In this document: piece after piece, positions 10,701-20,934 of the stretch
How positions within the stretch are numbered: position 1 is the stretch's first letter
Layout of the letters: each line of letters opens with the position of its first letter
Origin: Streptococcaceae bacterium AF77-01CM03A
GTDB taxonomy: Bacteria > Bacillota > Bacilli > Lactobacillales > Streptococcaceae
NCBI GenBank assembly: GCA_027665725.1
Contig: JAQDDS010000003.1
Coordinates: 62,001 to 126,000, forward strand
DNA length: 64,000 bases
Direction of reading: 5' to 3'
The notes under the pieces: generated by a model
The model's input: only the letters and a program-made list of their open reading frames with translations
Databases searched by the model: none
What the model was told of the DNA's origin: nothing
Made by a program: the position numbers and the translations under genes

Positions 10701-10791
10701 TATACTTAGAATCACTTTTTTCAATATCCCCTTCTGACAATTGTTCCACTGTAATCCAAGCGTCTAATATTTGAATCTGACTACTTCTCAT
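7774..10791 (-). CDS. Superfamily 1 helicase/AAA ATPase (Dna2/Upf1-like)
   Basis: About 1005 residues; the second of two adjacent ATGs (10791) is better spaced from AGGAG. An N-terminal domain of about 230 residues matches no family I recognise. Then come Walker [10 protein letters not shown] (about residue 270), a long charged coiled coil (about 400-640), motif [10 protein letters not shown] (about 738), [22 protein letters not shown] (about 925) and motif [13 protein letters not shown] (about 965), all typical of AAA_11/AAA_12 UvrD-fold helicases. The reading frame is visibly AT-richer than valS next to it and appears acquired. It lies 13 nt upstream of valS in the T-box operon, so its transcription should depend on uncharged tRNA-Val. 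A genome-defence role is possible but unproven; no nuclease motif was identified. Confidence 0.85.
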   Translation of the reverse strand: MRSSQIQILDAWITVEQLSEGDIEKSDSKYKIFQGNDYQSILKEFLNRQKLKSNSGVVVYCGIFPFQKIIKLLRGKYNLKATEEELGRSSYKFTFALYFDNDLNFLPDKLFLTMGGQICKDEGLPNDFWKTENELREQLGQAFLDGEFNAVLSELLNKYKISPSDCRYLFVKNFDDEINLHSFFLKDLKLAKLINNENLNRYLSGSASERINLDSNKESSNFNPNDLETILEPKNYPLGRFPSNPKFALSMMQQVAVNLASNAGEDMRSVNGPPGTGKTTLLKDIFADLVTEQARIISELPTPKLKGNLVYHDNPYLIAKLPKEIADKGIVVASSNNGAVKNIVNELPQRKEIYQNSNWLDELEKINYFAEISNDLLLADEDVSNNTKYWGLFSIEGGKKQNRDRLQKVVEAIEQELNSDKFQSNPSLYEEFKIQYQKLNDKRKKMQEIADKIRLHGELKNVYQQLEFEFQQDNAKRCIELSKIRDKQTQLENSKKEKETELSEHEHIISILNVNKQIAAQDVELIKLQTPRFLWLKRLFTPSKLDTYFMSLNQANENLKAEMKKVHDESRYCHVLQKEIKKYENELAQLSHRQQLYNEWKSKQEDKLVRHQEIILILQSELAASPVKKLDFSAPYEDLQVSNFWFDDDYREEQSRLFIKALAVRKQFLYDNKKHFEKALWIWNNPQRYSMRDNASDLYKAAWDWVNFTIPVISTTFASFNSMFWCLPENSIGNVFIDEAGQALPQASVGAIFRSKRVLAVGDPAQIQPVQTIDKNILGFLAQHHKIVSKYLLSSTQELIDSASRYGFKKQDGTWIGLPLWVHRRSSDPMFSISNKISYDNLMVQGKKEARGVGAWFDVIGVAKDKFVSEQADYLKEELKKRHEEFNDIYVITPFKNVSNQLAKELDEIGFTKRENGKPVNVGTVHTFQGKENKIVYFVLGADNMSEGAARWAVSEPNILNVAVTRAKEEFYIIGNKSLYKAIHSPIIRDTINILDAYQSSLENN

Positions 10792-10837
10792 CATTTCTCC
10801 TCTTAAGGCTTATAGAAACAAGATATATCTTACTCAT

Positions 10838-11398
10838 TTAAAAAACTTCCCACTCACTCTTCAGCAAGCCATATCTCAAATCATCACAGCGGTTGCCTTG
10901 AACATCTTTGCGGTCTCTTATGCGAGCTTCGAGGGTAAAACCAAGTTTCTCAGCGACTCGTTGACTTTGGATATTGTAGCCAAAGCAAGACAATTCTATC
11001 TTGTGAAGAGCAAGTTCTTTAAAAGCTAGGTCAATCAAGGCCTGCGCTGCTTCAGGAACATAACCTCGGCCCCAATAGTCTGGGTGCAAGGTATAGCCAA
11101 TCTCCAGCACATCGTCTTCGTGGCGATGGTTGAAGTCAACAGAGCCGATGATGGTATCAGTTCCTTTAACCACAATGCCGTAGCCTGCTGGGAGATTGTC
11201 CTTTTGATTGCGCTCGGGAAGGATATGCTCCAGATAATAAATCTCATCTTCCAAGGTCTTGACAGGTGGAAAACCTGCTGGGTAAGAAACTTCTGGGAGA
11301 CTAGCGTAGGCATAAATATCCTCAGCATCCGCCACTGTACGGACTCGTAACACTAGCCGTTCGGTTTCTAATCGTTCTGGTAATTGTGCTTGCTCCAT
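10838..11398 (-). CDS. GNAT acetyltransferase, RimJ/RimL type
   Basis: 186 residues. The opening LETERLVLRVRTVADAEDIYAYAS and the acetyl-CoA loop region (YWGRGYVPEAAQALIDLAF, then ELSCFGYNIQSQRVAEKLGF) mark an Acetyltransf_3 family N-acetyltransferase of the ribosomal-protein-acetylating type. It is the first gene after the T-box leader and 43 nt upstream of the helicase. In pneumococcus an acetyltransferase also precedes valS, as I recall, so this gene is likely the original first gene of the operon. The substrate is unknown. Confidence 0.88.
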   Translation of the reverse strand: MEQAQLPERLETERLVLRVRTVADAEDIYAYASLPEVSYPAGFPPVKTLEDEIYYLEHILPERNQKDNLPAGYGIVVKGTDTIIGSVDFNHRHEDDVLEIGYTLHPDYWGRGYVPEAAQALIDLAFKELALHKIELSCFGYNIQSQRVAEKLGFTLEARIRDRKDVQGNRCDDLRYGLLKSEWEVF

Positions 11399-11416
11399 CT
11401 TCAGCCCTCACTTTCC

Positions 11417-11451
11417 ATAAAAAAATGCCCCTGTCATCAATCTGACAGGGA
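11417..11451 (-). terminator. T-box intrinsic terminator
   Basis: Minus-strand stem CCCTGTCA / TGACAGGG with a 6-nt loop, then GGCATTTTTTT. It competes with the T-box antiterminator and lies just upstream of the GNAT gene. Confidence 0.88.
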
Positions 11452-11610
11452 CGAATGTGTTTATCCGCGGTACCACCCAATTTCGGGCAAGGCCCGCAAC
11501 TCTGTTTATTTCATTTTCATCCATTAGCAACTAGTTTTGACACATTTGTGGACTTCTCAGCACCGCCACTTTCTGTAAAATGTGGGACTCAAAACACCTC
11601 TAATGGCTTT
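11417..11610 (-). promoter_or_regulatory. T-box leader of the GNAT-helicase-valS operon
   Basis: Reading the minus strand, Stem I is closed by CCATTAG (11606-11600) and CTAATGG (11527-11521). It contains the distal-loop motif region AGAAAGTGGCGGTGCTGAGA. The hallmark T-box sequence TTGGGTGGTACCGCGG follows at about 11480-11464, then a terminator at 11417-11451. Uncharged tRNA should stabilise the antiterminator and allow readthrough. The amino acid is taken to be valine because valS is in the operon. A GTT triplet opposite the internal loop (11531-11529) is a possible specifier, but I could not fold the element reliably. Confidence 0.9.
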
Positions 11611-11652
11611 ATTTTAACAAGTTTTTCACGGAAATGCAAGGGACAAGAAAGA

Positions 11653-12048
11653 TTACTTGAACTTGATGCCGTTTTCTTTTAATTTCTTGATAGTAGCTGG
11701 ACCGATTCCTTTTAAGGCAAGGAGTTCTTTTTCTGTCCAGTTTTTGAAGTCAGCAGCAGACTTGATCCCTTCATCGTAGAAAGTTTTAGCACGGTCAAGT
11801 GGAAGTCCGCCTAGGTCAGCTGCGAAATCTTCAACAGAAGTTGTAAGCTTGTGGGCTTGCTCTTTAGTTGCTTCTACAGCTTTTTCTACTTGCTTAGAGA
11901 CAGCTTTTCCTGCTTCACTTGCTGCTTTTTCAGCATGCTTCACAACTTTTTTTGTTTCTTCGACAACCTTGTTTACAGCATTTGAAAGTGCACCTGAGCG
12001 ACGAAGGCTGTTTCTTAATTGTTTTTTACGTTGTAGTTTTTTTGACAT
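11653..12048 (-). CDS. Small HhH-domain protein with Lys/Ala-rich helical N-terminus
   Basis: 131 residues. Residues 1-20 are strongly basic (MSKKLQRKKQLRNSLRR). Residues about 25-75 form a Lys/Ala/Glu-rich amphipathic helix region resembling phasin, apolipoprotein or histone H1-like tails. The C-terminus is a helix-hairpin-helix (DFKNWTEKELLALKGIGPATIKKLKENGIKF) of the kind that binds DNA without sequence preference. The combination suggests a DNA-associated structural or repair accessory protein; this is inference. It lies 43 nt upstream of the T-box region in the same direction, so readthrough into the leader is possible. Confidence 0.8.
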   Translation of the reverse strand: MSKKLQRKKQLRNSLRRSGALSNAVNKVVEETKKVVKHAEKAASEAGKAVSKQVEKAVEATKEQAHKLTTSVEDFAADLGGLPLDRAKTFYDEGIKSAADFKNWTEKELLALKGIGPATIKKLKENGIKFK

Positions 12049-12220
12049 GATAAGATCCTTTCAATAAAAAACCCCTGTGATTGAACAAGGATAAATCTTT
12101 ATGTTTTATTGTATCAACTTTCTTTGGGAAATGCAAGGCTTCTTAGTTTAGAAAGATAGGAGTCCTATAGGGAATTCCGCCTTAGAATAAGAGAATATGA
12201 TAGAAGAAAAGCGAAAAATA

Positions 12221-12229
12221 TGGTATAAT
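12221..12229 (+). promoter_or_regulatory. Extended -10 promoter of the uppS operon
   Basis: TGGTATAAT (extended -10) at 12221-12229, about 33 nt ahead of the uppS start. No clear -35, as is usual for extended -10 promoters of streptococci. Confidence 0.75.
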
Positions 12230-12261
12230 GAAACGATAGATTTTTGAATAGGAATACAATC

Positions 12262-13014
12262 ATGTTTGGATTTTTAAAAAAAGATAAAGTAACAGAAACA
12301 CAAACGGTAGTGCCAGCTCATATCGGAGTTATCATGGATGGGAATGGTCGTTGGGCCAAAAAACGGATGCAGCCACGTGTCTTTGGGCATAAGGCTGGGA
12401 TGGATGCTCTGAGAACAGTAGCCATTGCTGCTAGTGATATGGGTGTCAAGGCTATGACAGTTTATGCCTTTTCAACTGAAAACTGGACTCGTCCAGACCA
12501 GGAAGTTAAGTTTATCATGAACCTTCCGGTTGAATTTTACGATAAGTATGTTCCTGAGTTGCACCAAAAGAACATGAAGATTCAAATGATTGGGGAAACT
12601 GATCGTTTACCTAAACAGACTTTTGAAGCTTTGAAAAAGGCAGAAGAGTTGACCAAGTTGAATACTGGTTTGATTCTCAATTTTGCCCTTAATTACGGTG
12701 GACGAGCTGAGATTACACAAGCGGTCAAATTGATTGCGCAGGATGTTTTGGATGCCAAGGTGAATCCAGGCGATATTACAGAAGAGTTGATTGGGGAATA
12801 TCTCTTTACGGGACATTTGCCGAAAACCTTGCGCGATCCAGACTTAATCATCCGAACTAGTGGCGAGCTTCGTTTGAGTAATTTCTTGCCTTGGCAAGCA
12901 GCTTATAGTGAACTTTATTTCACAGATGTCTTGTGGCCTGACTTTGATGAGGAAGCCTTAAAGGAGGCTATTGCAGAGTATAATCGCCGCAACCGTCGAT
13001 TTGGAGGAGTTTAG
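12262..13014 (+). CDS. uppS: Isoprenyl transferase (undecaprenyl diphosphate synthase)
   Basis: 250 residues from ATG 12262 (MFGFLKKDK); an upstream TTG at 12244 is not needed. It makes the C55 lipid carrier precursor for peptidoglycan, teichoic acid and capsule. The catalytic motif HIGVIMDGNGRWAKKR (Asp about residue 27) and the C-terminal RTSGELRLSNFLPWQ region with conserved arginines are intact. It is the first gene of a tight operon with cdsA, rseP and proS, the same order as in pneumococcus. Confidence 0.97.
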   Translation: MFGFLKKDKVTETQTVVPAHIGVIMDGNGRWAKKRMQPRVFGHKAGMDALRTVAIAASDMGVKAMTVYAFSTENWTRPDQEVKFIMNLPVEFYDKYVPELHQKNMKIQMIGETDRLPKQTFEALKKAEELTKLNTGLILNFALNYGGRAEITQAVKLIAQDVLDAKVNPGDITEELIGEYLFTGHLPKTLRDPDLIIRTSGELRLSNFLPWQAAYSELYFTDVLWPDFDEEALKEAIAEYNRRNRRFGGV

Positions 13015-13022
13015 GAAAAGTT

Positions 13023-13826
13023 ATGAAAAAGGATTTATTAAAGAGAACCATATTTGCCGCTCTGGCATTAGCAATCTTTATCCCGCTCTTGGTGATTGGT
13101 GGGCTCTGGTTACAGATTGCTATGGGACTTCTAGCCATGCTAGGGGTGCACGAATTGCTTCAGATGAAAGGGTTAAATACCATGACCCCTGAGGGCTTGC
13201 TGACCTTGTTAGCAACTTTTGCACTGACAATCCCCCTAGAAAACTATCTGACCTTTTTACCTGTAGATGGGAATGTTGTCGCATATGGTGTTGTGATTTT
13301 TATCATGTTAGGTTGCACTGTTTTTAGCAAGAATTACACCATTGAGGACGCTGTATACCCGATTGCCATGAGTTTCTATGTTGGTTTTGGCTTCAACGCT
13401 TTAGTCGATGCTCGAATCGCAGGTTTGGATAAAGCGCTCTTGGCCCTCTGTATCGTATGGGCGACAGATAGTGGGGCTTATCTCGTAGGAATGAATTTCG
13501 GTAAGAGAAGATTGGCTCCGAGAGTCTCACCTAACAAATCCATTGAGGGAGCCTTCGGTGGTATTGTAGCAGCTATGCTTGTTACACTCATCTTTATGTT
13601 AGTGGATAGTACAGTTGCCCTTCCTTATGGTATTTACAAAATGACGCTCTTTGCTATTTTCTTTAGTATTGCAGGTCAATTGGGTGACTTGATTGAAAGT
13701 GCCATGAAACGCCATTTTGGAGTCAAGGATTCAGGATTCTTTATCCCTGGACATGGTGGGGTGCTGGATCGCTTTGACTCTATGTTGGCTGTTTTCCCTA
13801 TTATGCACCTATTCGGCTTATTTTAA
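13023..13826 (+). CDS. cdsA: Phosphatidate cytidylyltransferase
   Basis: 267 residues with about eight membrane segments. It converts phosphatidic acid and CTP to CDP-diacylglycerol for phospholipid synthesis. The family signature is seen near the C-terminus: KRHFGVKDSGFFIPGHGGVLDRFDS (about 222-246), with the preceding GQLGDLIES. It is 8 nt after uppS and 21 nt ahead of rseP. Confidence 0.96.
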   Translation: MKKDLLKRTIFAALALAIFIPLLVIGGLWLQIAMGLLAMLGVHELLQMKGLNTMTPEGLLTLLATFALTIPLENYLTFLPVDGNVVAYGVVIFIMLGCTVFSKNYTIEDAVYPIAMSFYVGFGFNALVDARIAGLDKALLALCIVWATDSGAYLVGMNFGKRRLAPRVSPNKSIEGAFGGIVAAMLVTLIFMLVDSTVALPYGIYKMTLFAIFFSIAGQLGDLIESAMKRHFGVKDSGFFIPGHGGVLDRFDSMLAVFPIMHLFGLF

Positions 13827-13847
13827 GGAAAGGTGAACAGATATTAA

Positions 13848-15104
13848 ATGTTAGGATTATTAACCTTTATCCTTGTTTTTGGAATTATCGTGGTGGTTCA
13901 CGAGTTCGGACATTTCTACTTTGCTAAGAAGTCTGGAATTTTGGTTCGTGAATTTGCCATTGGTATGGGTCCGAAAATCTTTGCCCATATCGGGAAAGAC
14001 GGGACTGCTTACACGATTCGTCTCCTACCGCTGGGTGGTTATGTCCGCATGGCAGGTTGGGGCGAGGATACCACAGAGATTAAAACAGGAACTCCTGTTA
14101 GCTTGACTTTAGCCGAAGATGGCAAGGTTAAGCGCATCAATCTCTCTGGGAAGAAGGTAGACCAAACAGCCCTTCCGATGCAGGTAACCCAATATGACTT
14201 TGAGGATAAACTTTTTATCACAGGTCTGGTCTTAGAAGAGGAAAAAACGTTCTCCGTAGACCATGATGCAACTATTGTGGAATCTGATGGAACGGAAGTT
14301 CGTATCGCTCCGCTAGACGTTCAATATCAAAATGCAACTGTCTGGGGCAAGTTGATTACCAACTTTGCAGGCCCCATGAATAACTTTATCCTAGGAGTCA
14401 TCGTCTTCTGGATTTTGATTTTCATGCAAGGTGGTGTTCGTGATACACAAAGTAATAACTTTAGTATCATTCCTGATAGCGCGATAGCAAAGGTCGGTGT
14501 TGATAATACGGCCCAAATCACTAAAGTCGGTTCACACGAAATCAGTAACTGGCAAGATTTGATTCAGGCAGTGGAAGCAGAGACCAAGGATAAAACAGCA
14601 CCTGTTTTAGATGTGACAGTCTCTGAAAATGGAACTGAAAAACAAGTCAGTGTGACCCCTGAGGAAAACCAAGGTCGCTATATTCTAGGTGTTCAACCGA
14701 GACTCAAATCAGATATCTGGTCTATGTTTGTAGGTGGATTTACCAGTGCGGCTGATTCAGCCTTGCGCATTCTCAACGCCTTGAAGAGCTTGATTTTCCA
14801 GCCTGACTTGAATAAATTGGGTGGACCTGTTGCTATCTTTAAGGCAAGTAGTGATGCTGCTAAAAATGGTCTTGAGAATGTTTTGTTCTTCTTGGCTATG
14901 ATTTCCATCAATATCGGGATTTTCAACTTGATTCCTATCCCGGCACTTGATGGTGGAAAAATCGTGCTCAACATCATTGAAGCTATTCGCCGCAAACCGC
15001 TGAAACAAGAAATTGAAACCTACGTTACTCTAGTTGGAGTTGTGATTATGGTTGTCTTGATGATCGCCGTGACTTGGAACGACATCATGCGTACCTTCTT
15101 TTAA
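13848..15104 (+). CDS. rseP: Site-2 intramembrane zinc metalloprotease (RseP/Eep)
   Basis: 418 residues. The zinc site HEFGH (about residues 18-22) lies in the first membrane segment, and the C-terminal [12 protein letters not shown] (about 363-374) supplies the third ligand region. A PDZ-like domain lies at about 200-280. In streptococci and enterococci this protease (Eep) cuts signal-peptide remnants and anti-sigma or pheromone precursors within the membrane. Operon position between cdsA and proS is conserved. Confidence 0.95.
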   Translation: MLGLLTFILVFGIIVVVHEFGHFYFAKKSGILVREFAIGMGPKIFAHIGKDGTAYTIRLLPLGGYVRMAGWGEDTTEIKTGTPVSLTLAEDGKVKRINLSGKKVDQTALPMQVTQYDFEDKLFITGLVLEEEKTFSVDHDATIVESDGTEVRIAPLDVQYQNATVWGKLITNFAGPMNNFILGVIVFWILIFMQGGVRDTQSNNFSIIPDSAIAKVGVDNTAQITKVGSHEISNWQDLIQAVEAETKDKTAPVLDVTVSENGTEKQVSVTPEENQGRYILGVQPRLKSDIWSMFVGGFTSAADSALRILNALKSLIFQPDLNKLGGPVAIFKASSDAAKNGLENVLFFLAMISINIGIFNLIPIPALDGGKIVLNIIEAIRRKPLKQEIETYVTLVGVVIMVVLMIAVTWNDIMRTFF

Positions 15105-15111
15105 GAATTAG

Positions 15112-16974
<1,863 letters not shown>

Positions 16975-16991
16975 AATCTATAATCAGAAGA

Positions 16992-17033
16992 AAAACAAGA
17001 CAAAAATGTAACTGGTTTTTGCCTTGTTTTTTC
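16992..17033 (+). terminator. Terminator after proS
   Basis: Imperfect stem AAAACAAG...CTTGTTTT with an inner CAAAAA/TTTTTG pairing, followed by T-rich DNA. The bglA -10 (TATAAT, 17036-17041) starts right after it. Confidence 0.75.
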
Positions 17034-17082
17034 TTTATAATGAGAGAAAATAAACATTAAAAGCGTAAAAAGAGGTAGTGCT

Positions 17083-18462
17083 ATGCTAAAATTTCCAAAG
17101 GATTTTGTCTGGGGTTCCTCAACTTCTGGGCCGCAGACAGAAGGACGAGTGCCTGGTGATGGCAAGGGAGATAATCTCTGGGATTATTGGTTTCAAGTGG
17201 AACCAAATCGCTACTATAATGGGATTGGACCAGACAAAACATCGACCTTCTATGAAAATTGGGAGAAGGACATTGAACTTTTGTTAGAAACTGGCCACAC
17301 AGCCTTTCGAACTTCTATCCAGTGGTCTCGTATTTTTCCACAGGGTCGTGGAGAAGTCAATCCTCAAGGTGTGGCTTTCTACCGTCAGGTATTTGAAGCC
17401 ATCAAGGCCAAGGGCATTCGTCTTTTAGTCAATCTCTATCACTTTGACCTGCCTTTCGCCCTTCAAGAAGATGGGGATGGTTGGGAAAATAAAGCAACTA
17501 TTAAGGCCTATGAAGACTATGCTCGTTTCTGTTTTGAAACTTATGGAGACTTGGTTGACCAGTGGATTACCTTCAATGAGCCTATCGTTCCTGTAGAGTT
17601 TGGCTATTTCTATGATGCCCATTATCCTCATAAGGTAGATGCCAAAGCAGCAGTTAAGGTTGCCTACCACACGCAACTAGCCAGCACTCTTGCGGTCAAA
17701 GCCTGCCATGAGGTTTTACCTGGTTCTAAGATTGGAATTGTCCTCAACTTGACTCCGGCTTATCCACGTAGCCAGCATCCTGCGGATGTCAAGGGTGCTC
17801 GTATTGCTGATCTCTTCCAAGCTCAATCTTTCCTAGATCCATCTGTCTTGGGAACTTATCCAGAAGAGTTAGTGGAAATTTTAGCTGAGCATGATTTGTT
17901 ACCAGAATACACAGCCGAAGAGTTGGAACTCATTCGTGAGCACACAGTAGATTTCCTTGGAGTCAACTATTATCAACCTTTGCGTGTCATGGCGCCACGT
18001 TTTGCTAAGCATCCTGACAGCCCACTCTTGCCTGAGCATTTCTATGAGCCTTATGTCATGCCTGGTCGTAAGATCAATCCGCACCGTGGTTGGGAAATCT
18101 ACGAGCAAGGAATTTATGACATTGCCCAAAACATCAAGGAAAACTATGGGAATATTGAGTGGATGCTGACCGAAAATGGAATGGGTGTTGAAGGTGAGGA
18201 TAAATTCCGTGAAAATGGCATGATTCAGGATGACTACCGTATCGACTTTGTCAAAGGTCACCTTCGTGAACTCCATCGCGCTATTGAAGATGGTGCTAAC
18301 TGTAAAGGTTACTTGATCTGGACCTTTATCGATTGCTGGTCATGGCTCAACAGCTATAAAAACCGCTATGGTTTAGTCGAGCTTGACCTTGAAACACAAG
18401 AACGCCGCCTGAAAAAATCAGGCCACTGGTTCAAAGAACTCAGTGATAATAATGGATTTTAA
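17083..18462 (+). CDS. bglA: 6-phospho-beta-glucosidase, GH1 family
   Basis: 459 residues of the glycoside hydrolase 1 family. The acid/base is in TFNEP (about residue 165) and the nucleophile in LTENG (about 361). The C-terminal motif around SWLNSYKNRYGLVELD includes the lysine/tyrosine pair used by 6-phospho-sugar enzymes, so a phosphorylated beta-glucoside from PTS uptake is the likely substrate. It has its own promoter (TATAAT 17036-17041) and a good RBS (AGAGG). No PTS gene is adjacent. Confidence 0.9.
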   Translation: MLKFPKDFVWGSSTSGPQTEGRVPGDGKGDNLWDYWFQVEPNRYYNGIGPDKTSTFYENWEKDIELLLETGHTAFRTSIQWSRIFPQGRGEVNPQGVAFYRQVFEAIKAKGIRLLVNLYHFDLPFALQEDGDGWENKATIKAYEDYARFCFETYGDLVDQWITFNEPIVPVEFGYFYDAHYPHKVDAKAAVKVAYHTQLASTLAVKACHEVLPGSKIGIVLNLTPAYPRSQHPADVKGARIADLFQAQSFLDPSVLGTYPEELVEILAEHDLLPEYTAEELELIREHTVDFLGVNYYQPLRVMAPRFAKHPDSPLLPEHFYEPYVMPGRKINPHRGWEIYEQGIYDIAQNIKENYGNIEWMLTENGMGVEGEDKFRENGMIQDDYRIDFVKGHLRELHRAIEDGANCKGYLIWTFIDCWSWLNSYKNRYGLVELDLETQERRLKKSGHWFKELSDNNGF

Positions 18463-18486
18463 AAGTAAAATAACCAATTAGATTAA

Positions 18487-18536
18487 GAAAAAACCATTGG
18501 AAATCAATTCTTTACGAGTTTTTCCAATGGTTTTTC
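18487..18536. terminator. Bidirectional terminator between bglA and the rhomboid gene
   Basis: Stem AAAAACCATTGGAAA / TTTTCCAATGGTTTTT with a loop of about 17 nt, between two convergent genes. Confidence 0.85.
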
Positions 18537-18541
18537 TTGTT

Positions 18542-19216
18542 TTATAATAATCCGATAAAAAGTAACAAAGCTGACAGAGCAATAAAGGCTAGGGTTGCTA
18601 GACCACGTTGGCCTGGGCTGTATATCTTTCTTTCGCCTCGAACTGGGAAGACGATAGCTAGTAATGCGCCACCGACAGCTCCACCTACGTGTCCAGCAAG
18701 GCTGATACCAGGCATTAAAACGCTACCTACTAGGTTGATGACTAAGAGGGAGAGGTAGGATTGACCAAGCTGTTGGAGATAGGGATTGCGTGAGGCATAA
18801 CGGAGAACGACAATAGAGGCGAACATACCGTAGAGGGCAGTTGAAGCACCCGCGGTAATAGCATTGGGACTAAAAACTAAGACAAAGAGATTTCCCATCA
18901 TACCTGACAGAAGGTAGATAAAGAAAAACTGTTTGGAGCCAAAGATTTGCTCCATCTGACGTCCCAAAAAGTAGAGGGATAGCATATTGACTAAAAAGTG
19001 CTGCAAGCCAATGTGGACAAAGGTTGCGGAGAATAAGCGCCAGATTTGTTCAGGCATGGCCTTGATTGCTGGGGGATAAACAGCTCCGAACTGGTACAAG
19101 GTAGCTGCACTTGTGTAATTGAACCCGCTAGTTAGAAACATGATGATAAAAACTAGGGTTGTCACGAGGAGAAAGAAGCTCGTGGTGGGATAGCGACGAT
19201 CAAAAATTTCTTTCAT
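18542..19216 (-). CDS. Rhomboid family intramembrane serine protease
   Basis: 224 residues starting at MKEIFDRRYP, chosen because GGAGG lies 9 nt upstream; the frame is open further but without a start signal. About six to seven membrane segments. The catalytic serine is in GASTALYG and the histidine in LAGHVGGAVGGAL, typical of rhomboids. The start overlaps the end of the formyl-THF cyclo-ligase gene by 17 nt, a coupling also seen in other streptococci. Confidence 0.93.
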   Translation of the reverse strand: MKEIFDRRYPTTSFFLLVTTLVFIIMFLTSGFNYTSAATLYQFGAVYPPAIKAMPEQIWRLFSATFVHIGLQHFLVNMLSLYFLGRQMEQIFGSKQFFFIYLLSGMMGNLFVLVFSPNAITAGASTALYGMFASIVVLRYASRNPYLQQLGQSYLSLLVINLVGSVLMPGISLAGHVGGAVGGALLAIVFPVRGERKIYSPGQRGLATLAFIALSALLLFIGLL

Positions 19217-19739
19217 AGATGAGTACCTCCTCAACAGGAATATCGTGTGGATCAGGACGGAAGTCCTGAATCTGACAAGGATAAAGTGTACTGATAGTGT
19301 TGCCTGGGAAATGCTCCAAGTAGCGGTCGTAATAGCCACCTCCATAACCAACCCGATAGCCAGAAGTATTGAAAGCTAAACCAGGAACATGAATCAAGTC
19401 AATCTGAGAGGGTTCAAGGATTGTGAAGTCTCCTTGAGGTTCAAGAAGTCCAAAAGAATTTCTCTCAAGTTGTTCTGGTTTATAGACGACAAAGTCCATT
19501 TTCCCATGTGAATAGGTTTTGGGAATGAGGATGGTCTTTTCATCTTTTTGAGCTTGTTCAATGAGTCTAGCTGTTTGAAATTCATGGGGAAAAGACAGGT
19601 AAGTAGCGATGGTTTTTGCTTCCTTATAGAATGGATGTTGAATGAGTTGCTCTGTGAGCCAATCGTTCATGCTCTGCTTTTCTTCCTTGGATAGAGACTT
19701 AAGTCCTTGCAAGACCTGCTTGCGTAAGCTTTTTTTCAT
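19200..19739 (-). CDS. 5-formyltetrahydrofolate cyclo-ligase
   Basis: 179 residues. It converts 5-formyl-THF to 5,10-methenyl-THF using ATP. The N-terminus is basic (MKKSLRKQVLQGLKSLS) and the family signature GYRVGYGGGYYDRYLE (about 128-143) is intact. It begins 3 nt after the deacetylase stop and overlaps the rhomboid start. Confidence 0.95.
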   Translation of the reverse strand: MKKSLRKQVLQGLKSLSKEEKQSMNDWLTEQLIQHPFYKEAKTIATYLSFPHEFQTARLIEQAQKDEKTILIPKTYSHGKMDFVVYKPEQLERNSFGLLEPQGDFTILEPSQIDLIHVPGLAFNTSGYRVGYGGGYYDRYLEHFPGNTISTLYPCQIQDFRPDPHDIPVEEVLIYERNF

Positions 19740-19742
19740 AGT

Positions 19743-20873
19743 TTACTCCGCAGCTTTCTTTGCTAAGAAGCTTGATACAGCTTCGACACCGATAGCTAGA
19801 GCTTCTTCTTTAGGGCTCATCTTTGGATGGTGAAGGGCGTAGGGACTATCAATACCTAGCCAGAACATGACCCCAGGAACCTTGGAGAGAAGGTAACCGA
19901 AGTCTTCCCCTGTCATGGCAGGTTCGATATCGATTAGTTCAATCTCCTCTTTTTCATCAAAAAAGGTCATTAATTCCTGGGCTAATTCAGGGTTATTTTC
20001 GACAGGCAAATAACCTCCCTGCTTGAGTTCAACTTCCACTTCCATATCAAAAGCAACTGCGACACCTTCAGCGATGGCTTTGACACGTTTTTGTACCAAG
20101 AGACTCATGCTATGTGTAAGAGCTCGAATGGTTCCATGCAAGAAAGCTGTATCAGCGATGACATTATTGGTTGTTCCAGCTTGAAAGACACCGAAAGTGA
20201 CGACAGCTCCCTCGATAGGATCGACATTACGACTGACAACTGACTGAACTTGAGTGACAAAATAGCTAGCTGCAACCAGAGCGTCGTTTGCTTCATGTGG
20301 AAAGGCAGCGTGACCACCTTTACCCTTGAAACGAATTTTGACTTCGCAAGTTCCTGCAAAGAGTGTATGGGTATTGGTCGCAATTTGTCCAACTTTTAAG
20401 TCTGGACGAACATGGAGTCCATAGAATTGGTCAGGCAACCAGTCGCCAAAGGCCCCATCTTCGTACATGAGCATACCACCTGCTTCGTTTTCCTCGGCAG
20501 GTTGGAAGAGAAAGAGGAGATTGTTTTTGGGTTGGTTTTCTAGAGCACGTTCGAGACTTCCAAGGGCAATGGTCATGTGAAAATCGTGTCCACAAGCATG
20601 CATGCGGTCTGGGTGTTGAGAGGCAAAAGGAAGGCCTGTTTGTTCAACGATTGGGAGTCCATCAATATCTGTTCGCCAACCAATGGTACGTTCTGGCTGA
20701 CTTCCCTGCAAGTAAACTAAAATACCTGTTCGCCAGGTACGAATCTGAACAAAATCCTTACCTGCAATCAAGTCTTCTATAACTTTTAAGAGGTAGGCTT
20801 GGGTTTCATATTCTTCTAAACCAATCTCAGGAATTTGGTGAAGATCGCGTCGAGTTTGGATCAAATCTAACAT
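19743..20873 (-). CDS. N-acetyldiaminopimelate deacetylase
   Basis: 376 residues of the M20 amidohydrolase family. Metal-binding motifs are [11 protein letters not shown] (about 91-101) and PAEENEAGG (about 126-134). Next to dapH, which acetylates tetrahydrodipicolinate, the natural role is removal of the acetyl group from N-acetyl-LL-diaminopimelate in lysine and peptidoglycan precursor synthesis. It lies 61 nt after dapH in the same direction, with a GC-rich hairpin between them. Confidence 0.92.
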   Translation of the reverse strand: MLDLIQTRRDLHQIPEIGLEEYETQAYLLKVIEDLIAGKDFVQIRTWRTGILVYLQGSQPERTIGWRTDIDGLPIVEQTGLPFASQHPDRMHACGHDFHMTIALGSLERALENQPKNNLLFLFQPAEENEAGGMLMYEDGAFGDWLPDQFYGLHVRPDLKVGQIATNTHTLFAGTCEVKIRFKGKGGHAAFPHEANDALVAASYFVTQVQSVVSRNVDPIEGAVVTFGVFQAGTTNNVIADTAFLHGTIRALTHSMSLLVQKRVKAIAEGVAVAFDMEVEVELKQGGYLPVENNPELAQELMTFFDEKEEIELIDIEPAMTGEDFGYLLSKVPGVMFWLGIDSPYALHHPKMSPKEEALAIGVEAVSSFLAKKAAE

Positions 20874-20901
20874 ATTTAATTTCTTTCTACTGATACGATA
20901 A

Positions 20902-20926
20902 AGAGGCTGGAAATATTTCCGCCTCT
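20902..20926 (-). other. Hairpin between dapH and the deacetylase gene
   Basis: Stem AGAGGC...GCCTCT with an inner GGAAATATTTCC palindrome. It lacks a T run, so it may be an mRNA-processing or attenuating hairpin inside the operon rather than a full terminator. Confidence 0.4.
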
Positions 20927-20934
20927 GTTACTAA

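Noticed and set aside
17041..17080. Possible cre site ahead of bglA (TTAAAAGCGTAAAAAG)
   Set aside because: Only the central GCG region fits; the outer bases do not match TGnAAnCGnTnnCA well enough.
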